Source: CAVVFX01 sp963747535 (GTDB taxonomy: Bacteria > Acidobacteriota > Terriglobia > Bryobacterales > Bryobacteraceae). Taken from it: DNA of 64,000 bases. The stretch lies in the NCBI GenBank assembly GCA_963747535.1, contig CAVVFX010000020.1, positions 186,001 through 250,000 of the forward strand. The letters run 5' to 3'. A model generated the notes under the pieces. It saw nothing but the letters and a program-made list of their open reading frames with translations. It did no database searches and was not told where the DNA came from. The translations under genes were made by a program, and so were the position numbers. Position 1 is the stretch's first letter; every line of letters begins with the position of its first letter. Of this stretch, positions 17,149 through 24,869 are shown piece by piece.

Positions 17149-18498
17149 ATGCCGCATGGAGCCATCCGCTTGACCTCGACACCCGTCATCACCGCAATGC
17201 AAGTCATCCCCGTAGCCGGCCACGACAGCATGTTACTGAATCTGAGCGGGGCTCATGGTCCATTCTTCACGCGTAACATCGTCATCCTTACGGACAGTGC
17301 GGGCCGTATGGGCGTGGGAGAAGTGCCCGGCGGCGAGCGCATCCGCCAGACTCTCGACGATGCGCGTCCTCTGGTGATCGGACAGCCGATCGGCCGGTAT
17401 AACAATATCCTGAGTGCCATCAGGCAGCAGTTCGCCGATCGCGACGCCGGCGGGCGCGGTCTTCAGACTTTCGATTTGCGCACCACCATTCACACCGTGA
17501 CAGCTATTGAAGCAGCGCTCCTCGATCTTCTCGGACAGTTTCTTGAAGTGCCAGTAGCCGCGCTCCTCGGCCAGGGACAACAGCGCCAAGTTGTCCAGGT
17601 GTTGGGTTATCTCTTTTATATAGGCGATCGAAATCGTACCAATCTGCCCTACTTGAGCGCCTCAGCCTCAGATGACGATTGGCTGCGCCTGCGCCACGAG
17701 CGCGCCCTCACCATCGAGGCCATCGTCCGGCTCGCCGAAGCAGCCCAGGAGCACTATGGTTTCCACGATTTCAAATTGAAAGGCGGCGTTCTTGAAGGCG
17801 CCCGCGAGATGGAGGCCGTGACCGCCCTAGCCGAGCATTTTCCTGAAGCGCGCATTACGCTGGACCCCAACGGCGCCTGGCCGCTCGAAGAAGCTATCAG
17901 GCTATGCCGCGGTCAACACCAGGTTCTGGCGTATGCCGAAGATCCGTGCGGCGCCGAGAAGGGCTATTCGGGACGCGAAGTGATGGCCGAATTCCGGCGC
18001 GCCACCGGCCTCCCGACTGCTACCAACATGATCGCCACCGACTGGCGAGAATTGGGCCACGCCATGCAATTGCAGTCTGTCGACATCCCACTCGCCGATC
18101 CGCATTTCTGGACTCTGCAGGGTTCTGTAAGGGTAGCCCAGATGTGCCATGAATGGGGCCTCACGTGGGGCTCACATTCCAACAATCATTTCGATATTTC
18201 ACTGGCCATGTTCACCCACGTGGCCGCAGCAGCACCCGGCAGAATCACCGCCATCGACACGCACTGGATCTGGCAGGACGGTCAACGTCTGACCCGGGAG
18301 CCCTTCCCAATCACGGACGGATTGTTGACCGTTCCCGACAAACCCGGCTTGGGAGTGGAGCTAGACATGGAACAGATCGCCGCCGCGCATGGCCTCTACC
18401 TGCAAAACGGCCTCGGTGCGCGCGACGACGCCGCGGCCATGCAGTACCTGATACCCAACTGGACTTTCAACCCGAAGCGTCCCGCTCTGGTGCGTTGA
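17149..18498 (+). CDS. gudD: Glucarate dehydratase
   Basis: Enolase-superfamily enzyme that dehydrates D-glucarate (and L-idarate) to 5-keto-4-deoxy-glucarate. The 449 residues match the family length. The catalytic K-x-K is FKLKGG (K209, K211), metal ligands lie at LDPNGAW (D239), AEDPCG (E265) and ATNMIATDW (N293), and the catalytic His is in GSHSNNHFD (about residue 343); the last motif is specific to the glucarate dehydratase group. The start follows an AGGAG-like site. The next gene begins five bases after its stop, so the two are probably co-transcribed. A matching aldolase was not seen. Confidence 0.93.
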   Translation: MPHGAIRLTSTPVITAMQVIPVAGHDSMLLNLSGAHGPFFTRNIVILTDSAGRMGVGEVPGGERIRQTLDDARPLVIGQPIGRYNNILSAIRQQFADRDAGGRGLQTFDLRTTIHTVTAIEAALLDLLGQFLEVPVAALLGQGQQRQVVQVLGYLFYIGDRNRTNLPYLSASASDDDWLRLRHERALTIEAIVRLAEAAQEHYGFHDFKLKGGVLEGAREMEAVTALAEHFPEARITLDPNGAWPLEEAIRLCRGQHQVLAYAEDPCGAEKGYSGREVMAEFRRATGLPTATNMIATDWRELGHAMQLQSVDIPLADPHFWTLQGSVRVAQMCHEWGLTWGSHSNNHFDISLAMFTHVAAAAPGRITAIDTHWIWQDGQRLTREPFPITDGLLTVPDKPGLGVELDMEQIAAAHGLYLQNGLGARDDAAAMQYLIPNWTFNPKRPALVR

Positions 18499-18503
18499 CA
18501 ATT

Positions 18504-19433
18504 ATGCGAATCCTCATCGTAGGAGCCGGCGCGACCGGCGGCTATTTCGGCGGAAGACTCCTTGAGGCAGGACGCGACGTGACTTTTCTCGTGCGCCCCA
18601 AACGTGCTTTGGAACTCGCACGCACAGGTCTCGCGATCCGCAGCCAGTTCGGAAATGTCACCCTTCCCGACCCGCCCACCATCACCGCCGACAGGCTGCG
18701 CGAACCCGTCGACCTCATTCTGCTCAGCTGCAAAGCCTATGACCTCGCCGCCGCGGCGGACTCGTTCGCGCCCGCGCTCGGCGCGGAAACCGCGATCCTC
18801 CCGGTACTCAACGGCATGCGGCACCTCGACACTCTCGATGCCCGCTTCGGCCCGCCGCATGTGCTGGGAGGCCAGTGTCTCATCTCCAGCGTGCTCGATC
18901 CCGAAGGCCGCATCGTCCATATGAATGACACCCATGTGCTCTCGTTCGGGGAGCGCGACGGCAGACGCACCGCGCGCGTGGAGCAGATCGCCGCCACTCT
19001 GTCGGGCGCTCGTTTCGAAGCGCGTTTGAGCGGCAACATCCTCCAAGCCATGTGGGAAAAGTGGATTTTCATCGCGGCCTTCGCCGGTATCACTTGCCTG
19101 ATGCGAGCCGCCATCGGGGACATCGTGAACGCAGGCGCTGCCGGCCTCGCCACCGAGCTTCTCGACGAGTGCGCAGCCATCGCCGCGCGTCATGGCTTTC
19201 CAGCCAGCGAATTCTCCCTCGAGCGGAGTCGTGGAATTCTGACCGCCCCCGGCTCACCGTTGACCGCCTCTATGCTGCGCGATCTGGAAAGAGGCGCGCC
19301 GATTGAGGCCGATCACATTGTCGGAGATCTTCTCCAGCAGGGCAGGGAGTATCCGGAGTCAAGTCCGATGCTCCGCATAGCGTATGCACACTTGAAAGCC
19401 TATGAAGCCCGCCGATCAGGAGACAGACTTTAA
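18504..19433 (+). CDS. Ketopantoate reductase family protein (PanE/ApbA)
   Basis: A 309-residue NAD(P)-dependent reductase. The start is ATG 18504 (MRILIVGAGATGGYFGGRLL), which opens directly on the Rossmann glycine motif; a longer upstream frame overlaps gudD and is rejected. Family motifs include LILLSCKAYDL, LPVLNGMRH and AMWEKWIFIAAFAGITCLMRA, the latter holding the likely catalytic Lys, and the helical C-domain ends with REYPESSPMLRIAYAHL. True PanE makes pantoate for coenzyme A, but the family has many paralogues, and the position behind gudD suggests a possible role in sugar-acid catabolism instead. Confidence 0.85.
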   Translation: MRILIVGAGATGGYFGGRLLEAGRDVTFLVRPKRALELARTGLAIRSQFGNVTLPDPPTITADRLREPVDLILLSCKAYDLAAAADSFAPALGAETAILPVLNGMRHLDTLDARFGPPHVLGGQCLISSVLDPEGRIVHMNDTHVLSFGERDGRRTARVEQIAATLSGARFEARLSGNILQAMWEKWIFIAAFAGITCLMRAAIGDIVNAGAAGLATELLDECAAIAARHGFPASEFSLERSRGILTAPGSPLTASMLRDLERGAPIEADHIVGDLLQQGREYPESSPMLRIAYAHLKAYEARRSGDRL

Positions 19434-19601
19434 GCAGAGGGGTCATGAGTAATTGGTCAGATAAAATGGGGCAGTCAATCCTGGCTGCTGCCCGCTTTCA
19501 GCCGGGTCTCGGCCTGATGCGAACATCTGTGCCCGCGAGCAAGAGCCGCTTGAAAACTGGCTGCGGCCAAGAATGACCGCCCACAATTTTGCAAGGTTTC
19601 T

Positions 19602-20138
19602 CTAGCGTCCGGCAAACAAGGAACGTCGCCGCACCAGGCCAATGCAGAAAATGGCGGCAGCTACGGGAATGACGGTCGCGGGCTCCGGTACCGCAGAAGT
19701 TTCGCTGGTGGTGACCCACGTCGAAGTGCTACCTTCATCCGAGGCGCAGTCCGCACCGGCACACCAGGCGCCAGCGCTATTGCCGAGCGAGCTAAACATC
19801 ACGGTGCCGGCGTCCAGGAGTTCGACGGTTGCGGGCCCCGGTAGCGATCCGGGCAGCATTCCGGCCAGGATCACGGGATCAGTTGGCGCTGCAGGGATGG
19901 AGAAGGAGAGGACACTCGAACTATATGTAAAACTGACGAAGTTAGTGCTGCTAAGTGACGTTCCAGGGGTATAGTTCACCAATGTCAACGAACCAATTCC
20001 GGTTCCGATGCAATCGCTGCAAACTCCGGCGAATTGATAAGTTACATCAATGGGGTCGGCCTGCATTGCAAGCGGAGCCAGCATCAAGGCAGCTGCTGAC
20101 ATAAATGCCGAATAGGCGAAACGTCGAATGTAGGTCAA
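19602..20138 (-). CDS. PEP-CTERM sorted exported protein
   Basis: A 178-residue secreted protein. The start is a TTG at 20138, supported by a strong ribosome binding site (AGGAGG, 20146-20151 on the minus strand) seven bases upstream. A signal peptide (AFMSAAALMLAPLAMQA) is followed by a beta-rich, Ser/Thr-rich body with two short Cys pairs (CSDC, CAGADC). The C-terminus VPEPATVIPVAAAIFCIG then RRR is a classic PEP-CTERM sorting signal, expected to be processed by an exosortase. No exosortase gene is in the window. The function of the mature part is unknown. Confidence 0.88.
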   Translation of the reverse strand: MTYIRRFAYSAFMSAAALMLAPLAMQADPIDVTYQFAGVCSDCIGTGIGSLTLVNYTPGTSLSSTNFVSFTYSSSVLSFSIPAAPTDPVILAGMLPGSLPGPATVELLDAGTVMFSSLGNSAGAWCAGADCASDEGSTSTWVTTSETSAVPEPATVIPVAAAIFCIGLVRRRSLFAGR

Positions 20139-20309
20139 GATTTACCCTCCTAAGGGTCCACGCAGAAATAACCACTCACCAGTGGGCGTGACAGCTACAT
20201 TATCCACCGCTGCCAATTCTGGTTCATTCCCCTCACGGTAGTCGACTTCCCCAATTTGGATAGGCAGTTGGAGCCTATCCGTCCCTTTCTCCCATTGACC
20301 GCTAGTTAT

Positions 20310-20352
20310 GTTATAGTTGCGATTATAATCTGGTTTCAGTCGTAACTATAAC
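20310..20352. repeat. Imperfect palindrome at the transposase start
   Basis: Arms GTTATAGTTGCGA (20310-20322) and TCGTAACTATAAC (20340-20352) match at 12 of 13 positions and enclose a TATAAT (20324-20329). The right arm ends three bases before the transposase ATG and occupies the place of its ribosome binding site. It could be an IS end, an operator, or an mRNA hairpin that blocks translation from outside transcripts. Confidence 0.6.
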
Positions 20353-20355
20353 ATT

Positions 20356-21117
20356 ATGAGACCTCTCGCCTTCTCTCCTGATTCCTTGCGAAAGCTGCTG
20401 CTCCACGACAGAATCGCAACGCTTCCCGACCTGAAACGCGCCCTCGGCACGGACGTCGACCTCACCGTTTTCCGAAAACTCAAAGAACTCGACTATCTGA
20501 CTAGCTACTCTCATGGCGGTCGTTTTTACACTCTTCGCGAGATCGCCCGTTTCGGAGCCGATGGTCTGTGGTCCTGTACGCCCGCCTGGTTCTCTCGATA
20601 CGGTACCCTGCTGACCACGGCCGAGACATTCGTCTGTAATTCGGTCGCAGGATGTTTTGCGGAAGAACTATCTGCCATCCTGCACGTAGGAGCGCAAGAT
20701 GTCTTACGCCACCTTGTCCAGCAGAAGAGAATCGCCCGGGAATTGGTCTCCGGCCTGTTCCTCTATACTGCTATCGATCCAGCCATCCGTCAAAGACAAC
20801 GTCTGACACGTCGTAGTAACCAGTCCGTTCCCACGGTTGTCGATGCCACTCGTCTGGAAGTGTCTCCCGATGAGATGAAAGCTGCCATCATCTTGTTTTA
20901 CAGCCTGCTGGACGAGCAGCAGCGCCGCTTGTATGCCGGCCTGGAATCCATGAAACTCGGCCACGGCGGCGACAGCGTGCTGGCCGGATTTCTTGGCCTC
21001 GATCCGCACACCATCGCCCGCGGCCGCCGCCAACTGCTCGATCAGGATGTCGAGGTCGGGCGTATCCGACAGTCTGGTGCCGGACGCAAACCGGTGGAAA
21101 AAAAACGCCCGAAGTAA
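20356..21117 (+). CDS. ISAzo13-like transposase, upstream frame with fused N-terminal wHTH-like domain
   Basis: A 253-residue frame. Residues ~1-145 form a winged-helix-like domain (LLLHDRIATLPDLKRALGT, VFRKLKELDYLTSYSHGGRF, WFSRYGTLLTTAETFV) of a type I associate with stand-alone genes beside such transposases. Residues ~175-250 (DEQQRRLYAGLESMKLGHGG, SVLAGFLGLDPHTIARGRRQL, GAGRKPVEKK) are the N-terminal part of an ISAzo13 transposase. The frame stops 12 bases after a run of eight A's, while the rest of the transposase continues in the -1 frame. ATG 20356 has no normal ribosome binding site because a palindrome covers it. Confidence 0.75.
   Translation: MRPLAFSPDSLRKLLLHDRIATLPDLKRALGTDVDLTVFRKLKELDYLTSYSHGGRFYTLREIARFGADGLWSCTPAWFSRYGTLLTTAETFVCNSVAGCFAEELSAILHVGAQDVLRHLVQQKRIARELVSGLFLYTAIDPAIRQRQRLTRRSNQSVPTVVDATRLEVSPDEMKAAIILFYSLLDEQQRRLYAGLESMKLGHGGDSVLAGFLGLDPHTIARGRRQLLDQDVEVGRIRQSGAGRKPVEKKRPK
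21097..21106 (+). promoter_or_regulatory. A8 slippery site for -1 frameshift
   Basis: GAA AAA AAA C in the upstream frame gives the heptamer A_AAA_AAA, a canonical -1 slippery sequence. Slipping back one base joins PVEKK to TPEVIAAIEILLEHD, restoring the continuous ISAzo13 transposase. It may be a programmed site or an indel in a homopolymer; the sequence alone cannot tell which. Confidence 0.6.
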
Positions 21118-22049
21118 TCGCAGCCATCGAAATCCTGCTGGAACACGACACCGCCGGCGATCCCATCACGGGCATTCGATGGACTCACAAGACGCCTGCC
21201 GGAATCGCCGAACTGCTGCAGCAACTCGATATCGAGATCTCAGCCAATACCGTGGCGCGACTGCTTCACGATATGGATTTTTCCCTCCGCGTGAATCGCA
21301 AAGCCATTGCCACCGACTCCAGCCCGGATCGCGACAAACAGTTCCGTTATATCTCGTCATTACGCACTCGCTTTGAACGCCAGGGGATTCCCATCATCAG
21401 CGTCGATACCAAAAAACGAGAACTCGTCGGAAACTTCAAGAACAATGGCGTGAAGTGGGATCGCATGCCCGTGCGCGTCAATGATCACGACTTCCGTTCC
21501 GATGCCATCGGCGTCGCAATCCCTTACGGTATCTATGACCTGCTCGCCAACCGAGGCTCGGTCTTCATCGGCGTCTCACATGACACGGCAGCCTTTGCCG
21601 CCCACTCCATCGCCGGTTGGTGGAAGCGCGACGGCGCTAATCGCTACCATCGCTGCCGGCAGTTGCTCATCCTAGCCGACACCGGCGGCAGCAACAGTTG
21701 CCGTACCCGCGCCTGGAAAACCGAACTTCAAAGCCAAATCTGCAACAGCTTTGGGCTCACAGTAACCGTTGCTCATTACCCCACCGGCGCTTCCAAATGG
21801 AATCCCATCGAGCACCGCCTATTCTCCGAAATCTCCAAAAACTGGGCCGCCGAGCCTCTTGACGATTACCCCAAAGTCCTCAACTTCATCCGCAACACCT
21901 GCACCCGAACCGGTCTCACAGTCTCGGCCTATCTCGACCGTAGGCAGTATCCGACCGGTACCTCACCCGATCCAGAGCAGATCCGCCGTCTTTCCCTCAA
22001 ACGACATTCGACTCTGCCAGCCTGGAACTATACGATTGCTCCGATGTGA
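21105..22049 (+). CDS. ISAzo13-like transposase, catalytic part in -1 frame
   Basis: Continuation of the transposase after the A8 run; the frame has no good start of its own before the ATG at 21252. It reads IRWTHKTPAGIAELL and NTVARLLHDMDFSLRVNRK, then the DDE catalytic core: SVDTKKRELVGNFKNNG (first Asp), LLILADTGGSNS (second Asp) and WNPIEHRLFSEISKNW (Glu), followed by a normal C-terminus. All three acidic residues are present, so the protein would be active if the frameshift occurs. It ends at TGA 22049. Confidence 0.8.
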   Translation, partial: TPEVIAAIEILLEHDTAGDPITGIRWTHKTPAGIAELLQQLDIEISANTVARLLHDMDFSLRVNRKAIATDSSPDRDKQFRYISSLRTRFERQGIPIISVDTKKRELVGNFKNNGVKWDRMPVRVNDHDFRSDAIGVAIPYGIYDLLANRGSVFIGVSHDTAAFAAHSIAGWWKRDGANRYHRCRQLLILADTGGSNSCRTRAWKTELQSQICNSFGLTVTVAHYPTGASKWNPIEHRLFSEISKNWAAEPLDDYPKVLNFIRNTCTRTGLTVSAYLDRRQYPTGTSPDPEQIRRLSLKRHSTLPAWNYTIAPM

Positions 22050-22177
22050 ATCTATTGTTGCGTGAGCCCTAAGGTCTTTCCGATCTTAACAATCACGCAA
22101 TAACCTACCAAGTATGTATTGGAGTACAAACTACTGCTAACCATACTTAGTATTCCCACGTGAGTCAGCAGGCCAAA

Positions 22178-24733
22178 TTATCGCACCACGAGCTTCTCCA
22201 GAAGCGCCACCGCGCGGTCCAGCGTTTGCGGCTTGCGCAGGACGTCTGCGAATAAGTCGCCCGCCGTCTCGAAGCGTTGCGCGGCATTGCGAATGGTGAA
22301 CTGGCTTGGATAAAGTCCCGGCTTAACTTCGTCCCATCGCAGCGGTGTCGCTACCGGTGCGCCGTCATAGGCGCGTACCACATAGGGGGCTGCAATCGTT
22401 TTTCCCGAGCCGTTTTGCAGGTAGTCGAAGTACACGCGATTCTTCTGGCGCTTGGCCACGCTGCGAGGTGTGGTGAACAGATCGGGTCGCTCAGCGCCCA
22501 GCGTACGGGCGATGACTTCGGCGAAAGATTTGGTCTCCTCGTAAGAATAGTGAGGTTCTACCGGAATATAGATGTGCATTCCGTCGCCGCCCGTAGTCTT
22601 CGGATAGCCGGCCAGCTCGAGAATGTCAAGCTTGGTCCTCACCAGCAGAGCCGCTTCCACGATGCGATCGAAGGAACATTCCTGTGGATCGAGATCAATC
22701 AGGATCCAGTCGGGATGATCGATGGTCTCCACACGGCTCATGAACGGGTTCTGATCGATGCACCCTAAATTAGCCAGGTAGAGCAGCGCCGCGCGGTCCT
22801 CGGCGAGCACATAGCGGATATCCTCTAAGGTTACGAAGCGCAGCCAGTCCGGAAAGCTCGCCGGCGAATCTTTCTGGAAAAAATAATCCGCGTGAATCCC
22901 GTTGGGATAGCGTTTCAGCGAAAGCGGCCGGTCTTTCAGGTGCGGCAGCAGCCAGTCCGCCACCGAATCGTAGTAGCTGATCAGGTCGCGCTTGGTATAG
23001 CCGTCATTGGGGAACAGGACCTTATTCAGATTAGTCAGTTTCAACCGGCGGCGATCGACGTCCACTACCGCTTCCGCGCCCTCCAGATTCACATGCGGAC
23101 CCGCCGCTCCGGCCGGCGGCTCTTTGGGCAAATCCTCCCGCAGCCCGAGAAATACAGGCGCACGGAGAATATGATCCTTCGTCCAGGTTAGAAACTTGAT
23201 CTTGGCGACTAACTCAGGACGGAGCCAGAAGATGTCGCCGGCGATCTTAGGCTCAGGTTCAAAGGGACATTGATCGGTGACCAGCGGCGCCATCTTGCGG
23301 AATAACTCCTCAATGGTCCGGTTGTCGAAGCCGGTCCCGACCTGACCCGCATGCCGGAGTTCTCGGTCCCGATCGTGGCCTGCGGTGTAGTGGCCGAGAA
23401 CCAGCGATCCGAAGTACTCACGCTTCTTCTTCAGGAATCCGCAGATGACAAAGTCGTCTTCGTTCACCAGCTTGATTTTCAGCCAGTCGCGGCTGCGCTT
23501 CGGCTCATACACGCTGCCGGCACGCTTGGCCACTACGCCTTCAAGACCATATTGCCGCGCCGCCTCCAGGATTTCTTCTCCGGTCCCCGTAAACGCGCCG
23601 GAAACCTTGATCAGGGGATGCGGCTTGACGATCTCCGTCAGCTTTTGCCGCCGTTCCTCGAGCGGACGCCCGCGCCAATCCTCGCCATTCAGCCACAAGA
23701 GATCGAAGAGAAACAGGTGGACCGGAGTCTTGCGTGCCATGTGAGCGACCGAGTTCGGATCCTGGTTCATGATTCGCGGCTGAATCAGCGCAAAACTCGA
23801 GACGCCGTGTTCGTCGAGCACCGCGATCTCGCCGTCCAGGATGGCCTGTCCGGCGTCGATGTAATGCGGCAAAACGCTGAGTTCCGGGTATTGCCGCTCG
23901 CAGCGGTTACCGTTGCGTGAGAGAATTCGCAGTTCGCCGTCCTCGATGTAGCACAGGCCGCGGACACCGTCCCATTTGATCTCGAAGAGCCAGTCGTTGC
24001 CGCGCGGAGGCCGCTCGGCGATGGTGGCCATCATGGGCTCTATCTCGTCCGGAAATGGGGTAGTGGCTACTTTTTTTTTAGGCTTCGCGACGGATGCTGC
24101 GGGAATCTTGGCCGGCAGGTCCTTGGCGATCTCTTCCTGGGTCCGCCCGGTTTTGACGCTGACGGCATAGTCCTCGACGTCCCATCCGGGCTTGGCGAAG
24201 GCGTCGCGCTTCTTGAGCAGCAGCCACTCGTTCCCCTTTCCGCGGCCTTTCATCAGCACCAGCGCAAACTCGCCCTTCAGTTTCTCGCCGGACAGGCGGA
24301 ATTTCAAATCCCCACGCGCAATCTGCTGCAGCGCGGTGGCGTCGCCGAGCAGTTCGAAGGTGCCGCGGTCCCACAGCATCACGCTGCCGCCACCATACTG
24401 GCCCTTGGGAATGTTGCCTTCGAACTCGCCGTACTCGAGCGGATGATCCTCCACCATGGCTGCCAGTCGTTTGGGCGCGGGATCGAGCGTGGGGCCTTTC
24501 GGAATGGCCCACGACTTCAATGTCCCATCGATCTCCAGGCGGAAGTCGTAGTGCAGCCGCGAGGCGTCGTGCCGCTGAACGTAGAAATGGGGCGCGCCCG
24601 GATTCGGCGCGACTTCTCGAGGCCCTGGTTCCGGGGTCTGTTCGAAATTGCGTTTTCGGGTGTATTCTTTGAGCGACACGAATGGCCTGCTCTCCGCCTT
24701 CATCGTACCGTGTAAGACCGGCAGCCCGGTCAT
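22178..24733 (-). CDS. ligD: Multifunctional DNA ligase D
   Basis: ATP-dependent ligase of bacterial non-homologous end joining, normally acting with Ku. The 851 residues hold, in order, the 3'-phosphoesterase domain (~45-165: HDASRLHYDFRLEIDG, AIPKGP), the adenylating ligase domain with LFEIKWDG (AMP-accepting K253) followed by an OB fold, and the C-terminal primase-polymerase domain (FPNDGYTKRDLISYYD, WILIDLDPQ carrying the metal Asp pair, TTGGDGMHIYIPV). Start ATG 24733; an ATG ten codons in is an alternative. It is transcribed divergently from the hybrid kinase, with 136 bases between. No ku gene was found in the window. Confidence 0.95.
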   Translation of the reverse strand: MTGLPVLHGTMKAESRPFVSLKEYTRKRNFEQTPEPGPREVAPNPGAPHFYVQRHDASRLHYDFRLEIDGTLKSWAIPKGPTLDPAPKRLAAMVEDHPLEYGEFEGNIPKGQYGGGSVMLWDRGTFELLGDATALQQIARGDLKFRLSGEKLKGEFALVLMKGRGKGNEWLLLKKRDAFAKPGWDVEDYAVSVKTGRTQEEIAKDLPAKIPAASVAKPKKKVATTPFPDEIEPMMATIAERPPRGNDWLFEIKWDGVRGLCYIEDGELRILSRNGNRCERQYPELSVLPHYIDAGQAILDGEIAVLDEHGVSSFALIQPRIMNQDPNSVAHMARKTPVHLFLFDLLWLNGEDWRGRPLEERRQKLTEIVKPHPLIKVSGAFTGTGEEILEAARQYGLEGVVAKRAGSVYEPKRSRDWLKIKLVNEDDFVICGFLKKKREYFGSLVLGHYTAGHDRDRELRHAGQVGTGFDNRTIEELFRKMAPLVTDQCPFEPEPKIAGDIFWLRPELVAKIKFLTWTKDHILRAPVFLGLREDLPKEPPAGAAGPHVNLEGAEAVVDVDRRRLKLTNLNKVLFPNDGYTKRDLISYYDSVADWLLPHLKDRPLSLKRYPNGIHADYFFQKDSPASFPDWLRFVTLEDIRYVLAEDRAALLYLANLGCIDQNPFMSRVETIDHPDWILIDLDPQECSFDRIVEAALLVRTKLDILELAGYPKTTGGDGMHIYIPVEPHYSYEETKSFAEVIARTLGAERPDLFTTPRSVAKRQKNRVYFDYLQNGSGKTIAAPYVVRAYDGAPVATPLRWDEVKPGLYPSQFTIRNAAQRFETAGDLFADVLRKPQTLDRAVALLEKLVVR

Positions 24734-24831
24734 CGCTGAATCTTCCAGAGGACCGGGAAAAACCGTGGGGTGCAGGTTGCTGAACGTTCGTCATATTGAC
24801 TGAAAGAAGCCAAGACCTGACGCCACGTGTA

Positions 24832-24860
24832 TTGACAATATCCTGCCTGGAGCACAGAAT
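24832..24860 (+). promoter_or_regulatory. Putative promoter of the hybrid kinase
   Basis: TTGACA (24832-24837), a 17-base spacer and CAGAAT (24855-24860). The expected transcription start falls within a few bases of the GTG start codon at 24870, so the mRNA would be leaderless or nearly so. No Shine-Dalgarno sequence was seen before the GTG. Confidence 0.45.
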
Positions 24861-24869
24861 GTTAGCCAA

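Larger units (their letters stand above)
20310..22104 (+). mobile_element. ISAzo13-like insertion sequence (ends tentative)
   Basis: Contains a two-frame DDE transposase related to the ISAzo13 family. The proposed left end lies at a palindrome beginning GTTATAGTTGCGATTATAA (20310), and the proposed right end, read inward on the minus strand from 22104, begins GTTATTGCGTGATTGTTAAG. The two are only partly alike, so the true termini are uncertain. No clear target duplication was recognised. Near the right end, TTGCGTGA (22058-22065) and TCACGCAA (22093-22100) form a hairpin that may limit read-through. The element lies between a PEP-CTERM gene and ligD. Confidence 0.6.

Noticed and set aside
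18153..18503. N-terminal extension of the PanE-like gene
   Set aside because: It overlaps gudD in another frame; the Rossmann motif begins at ATG 18504.
24060..24090. T-run in ligD as a terminator
   Set aside because: It lies inside the coding sequence (lysine codons on the minus strand) with no hairpin before it.
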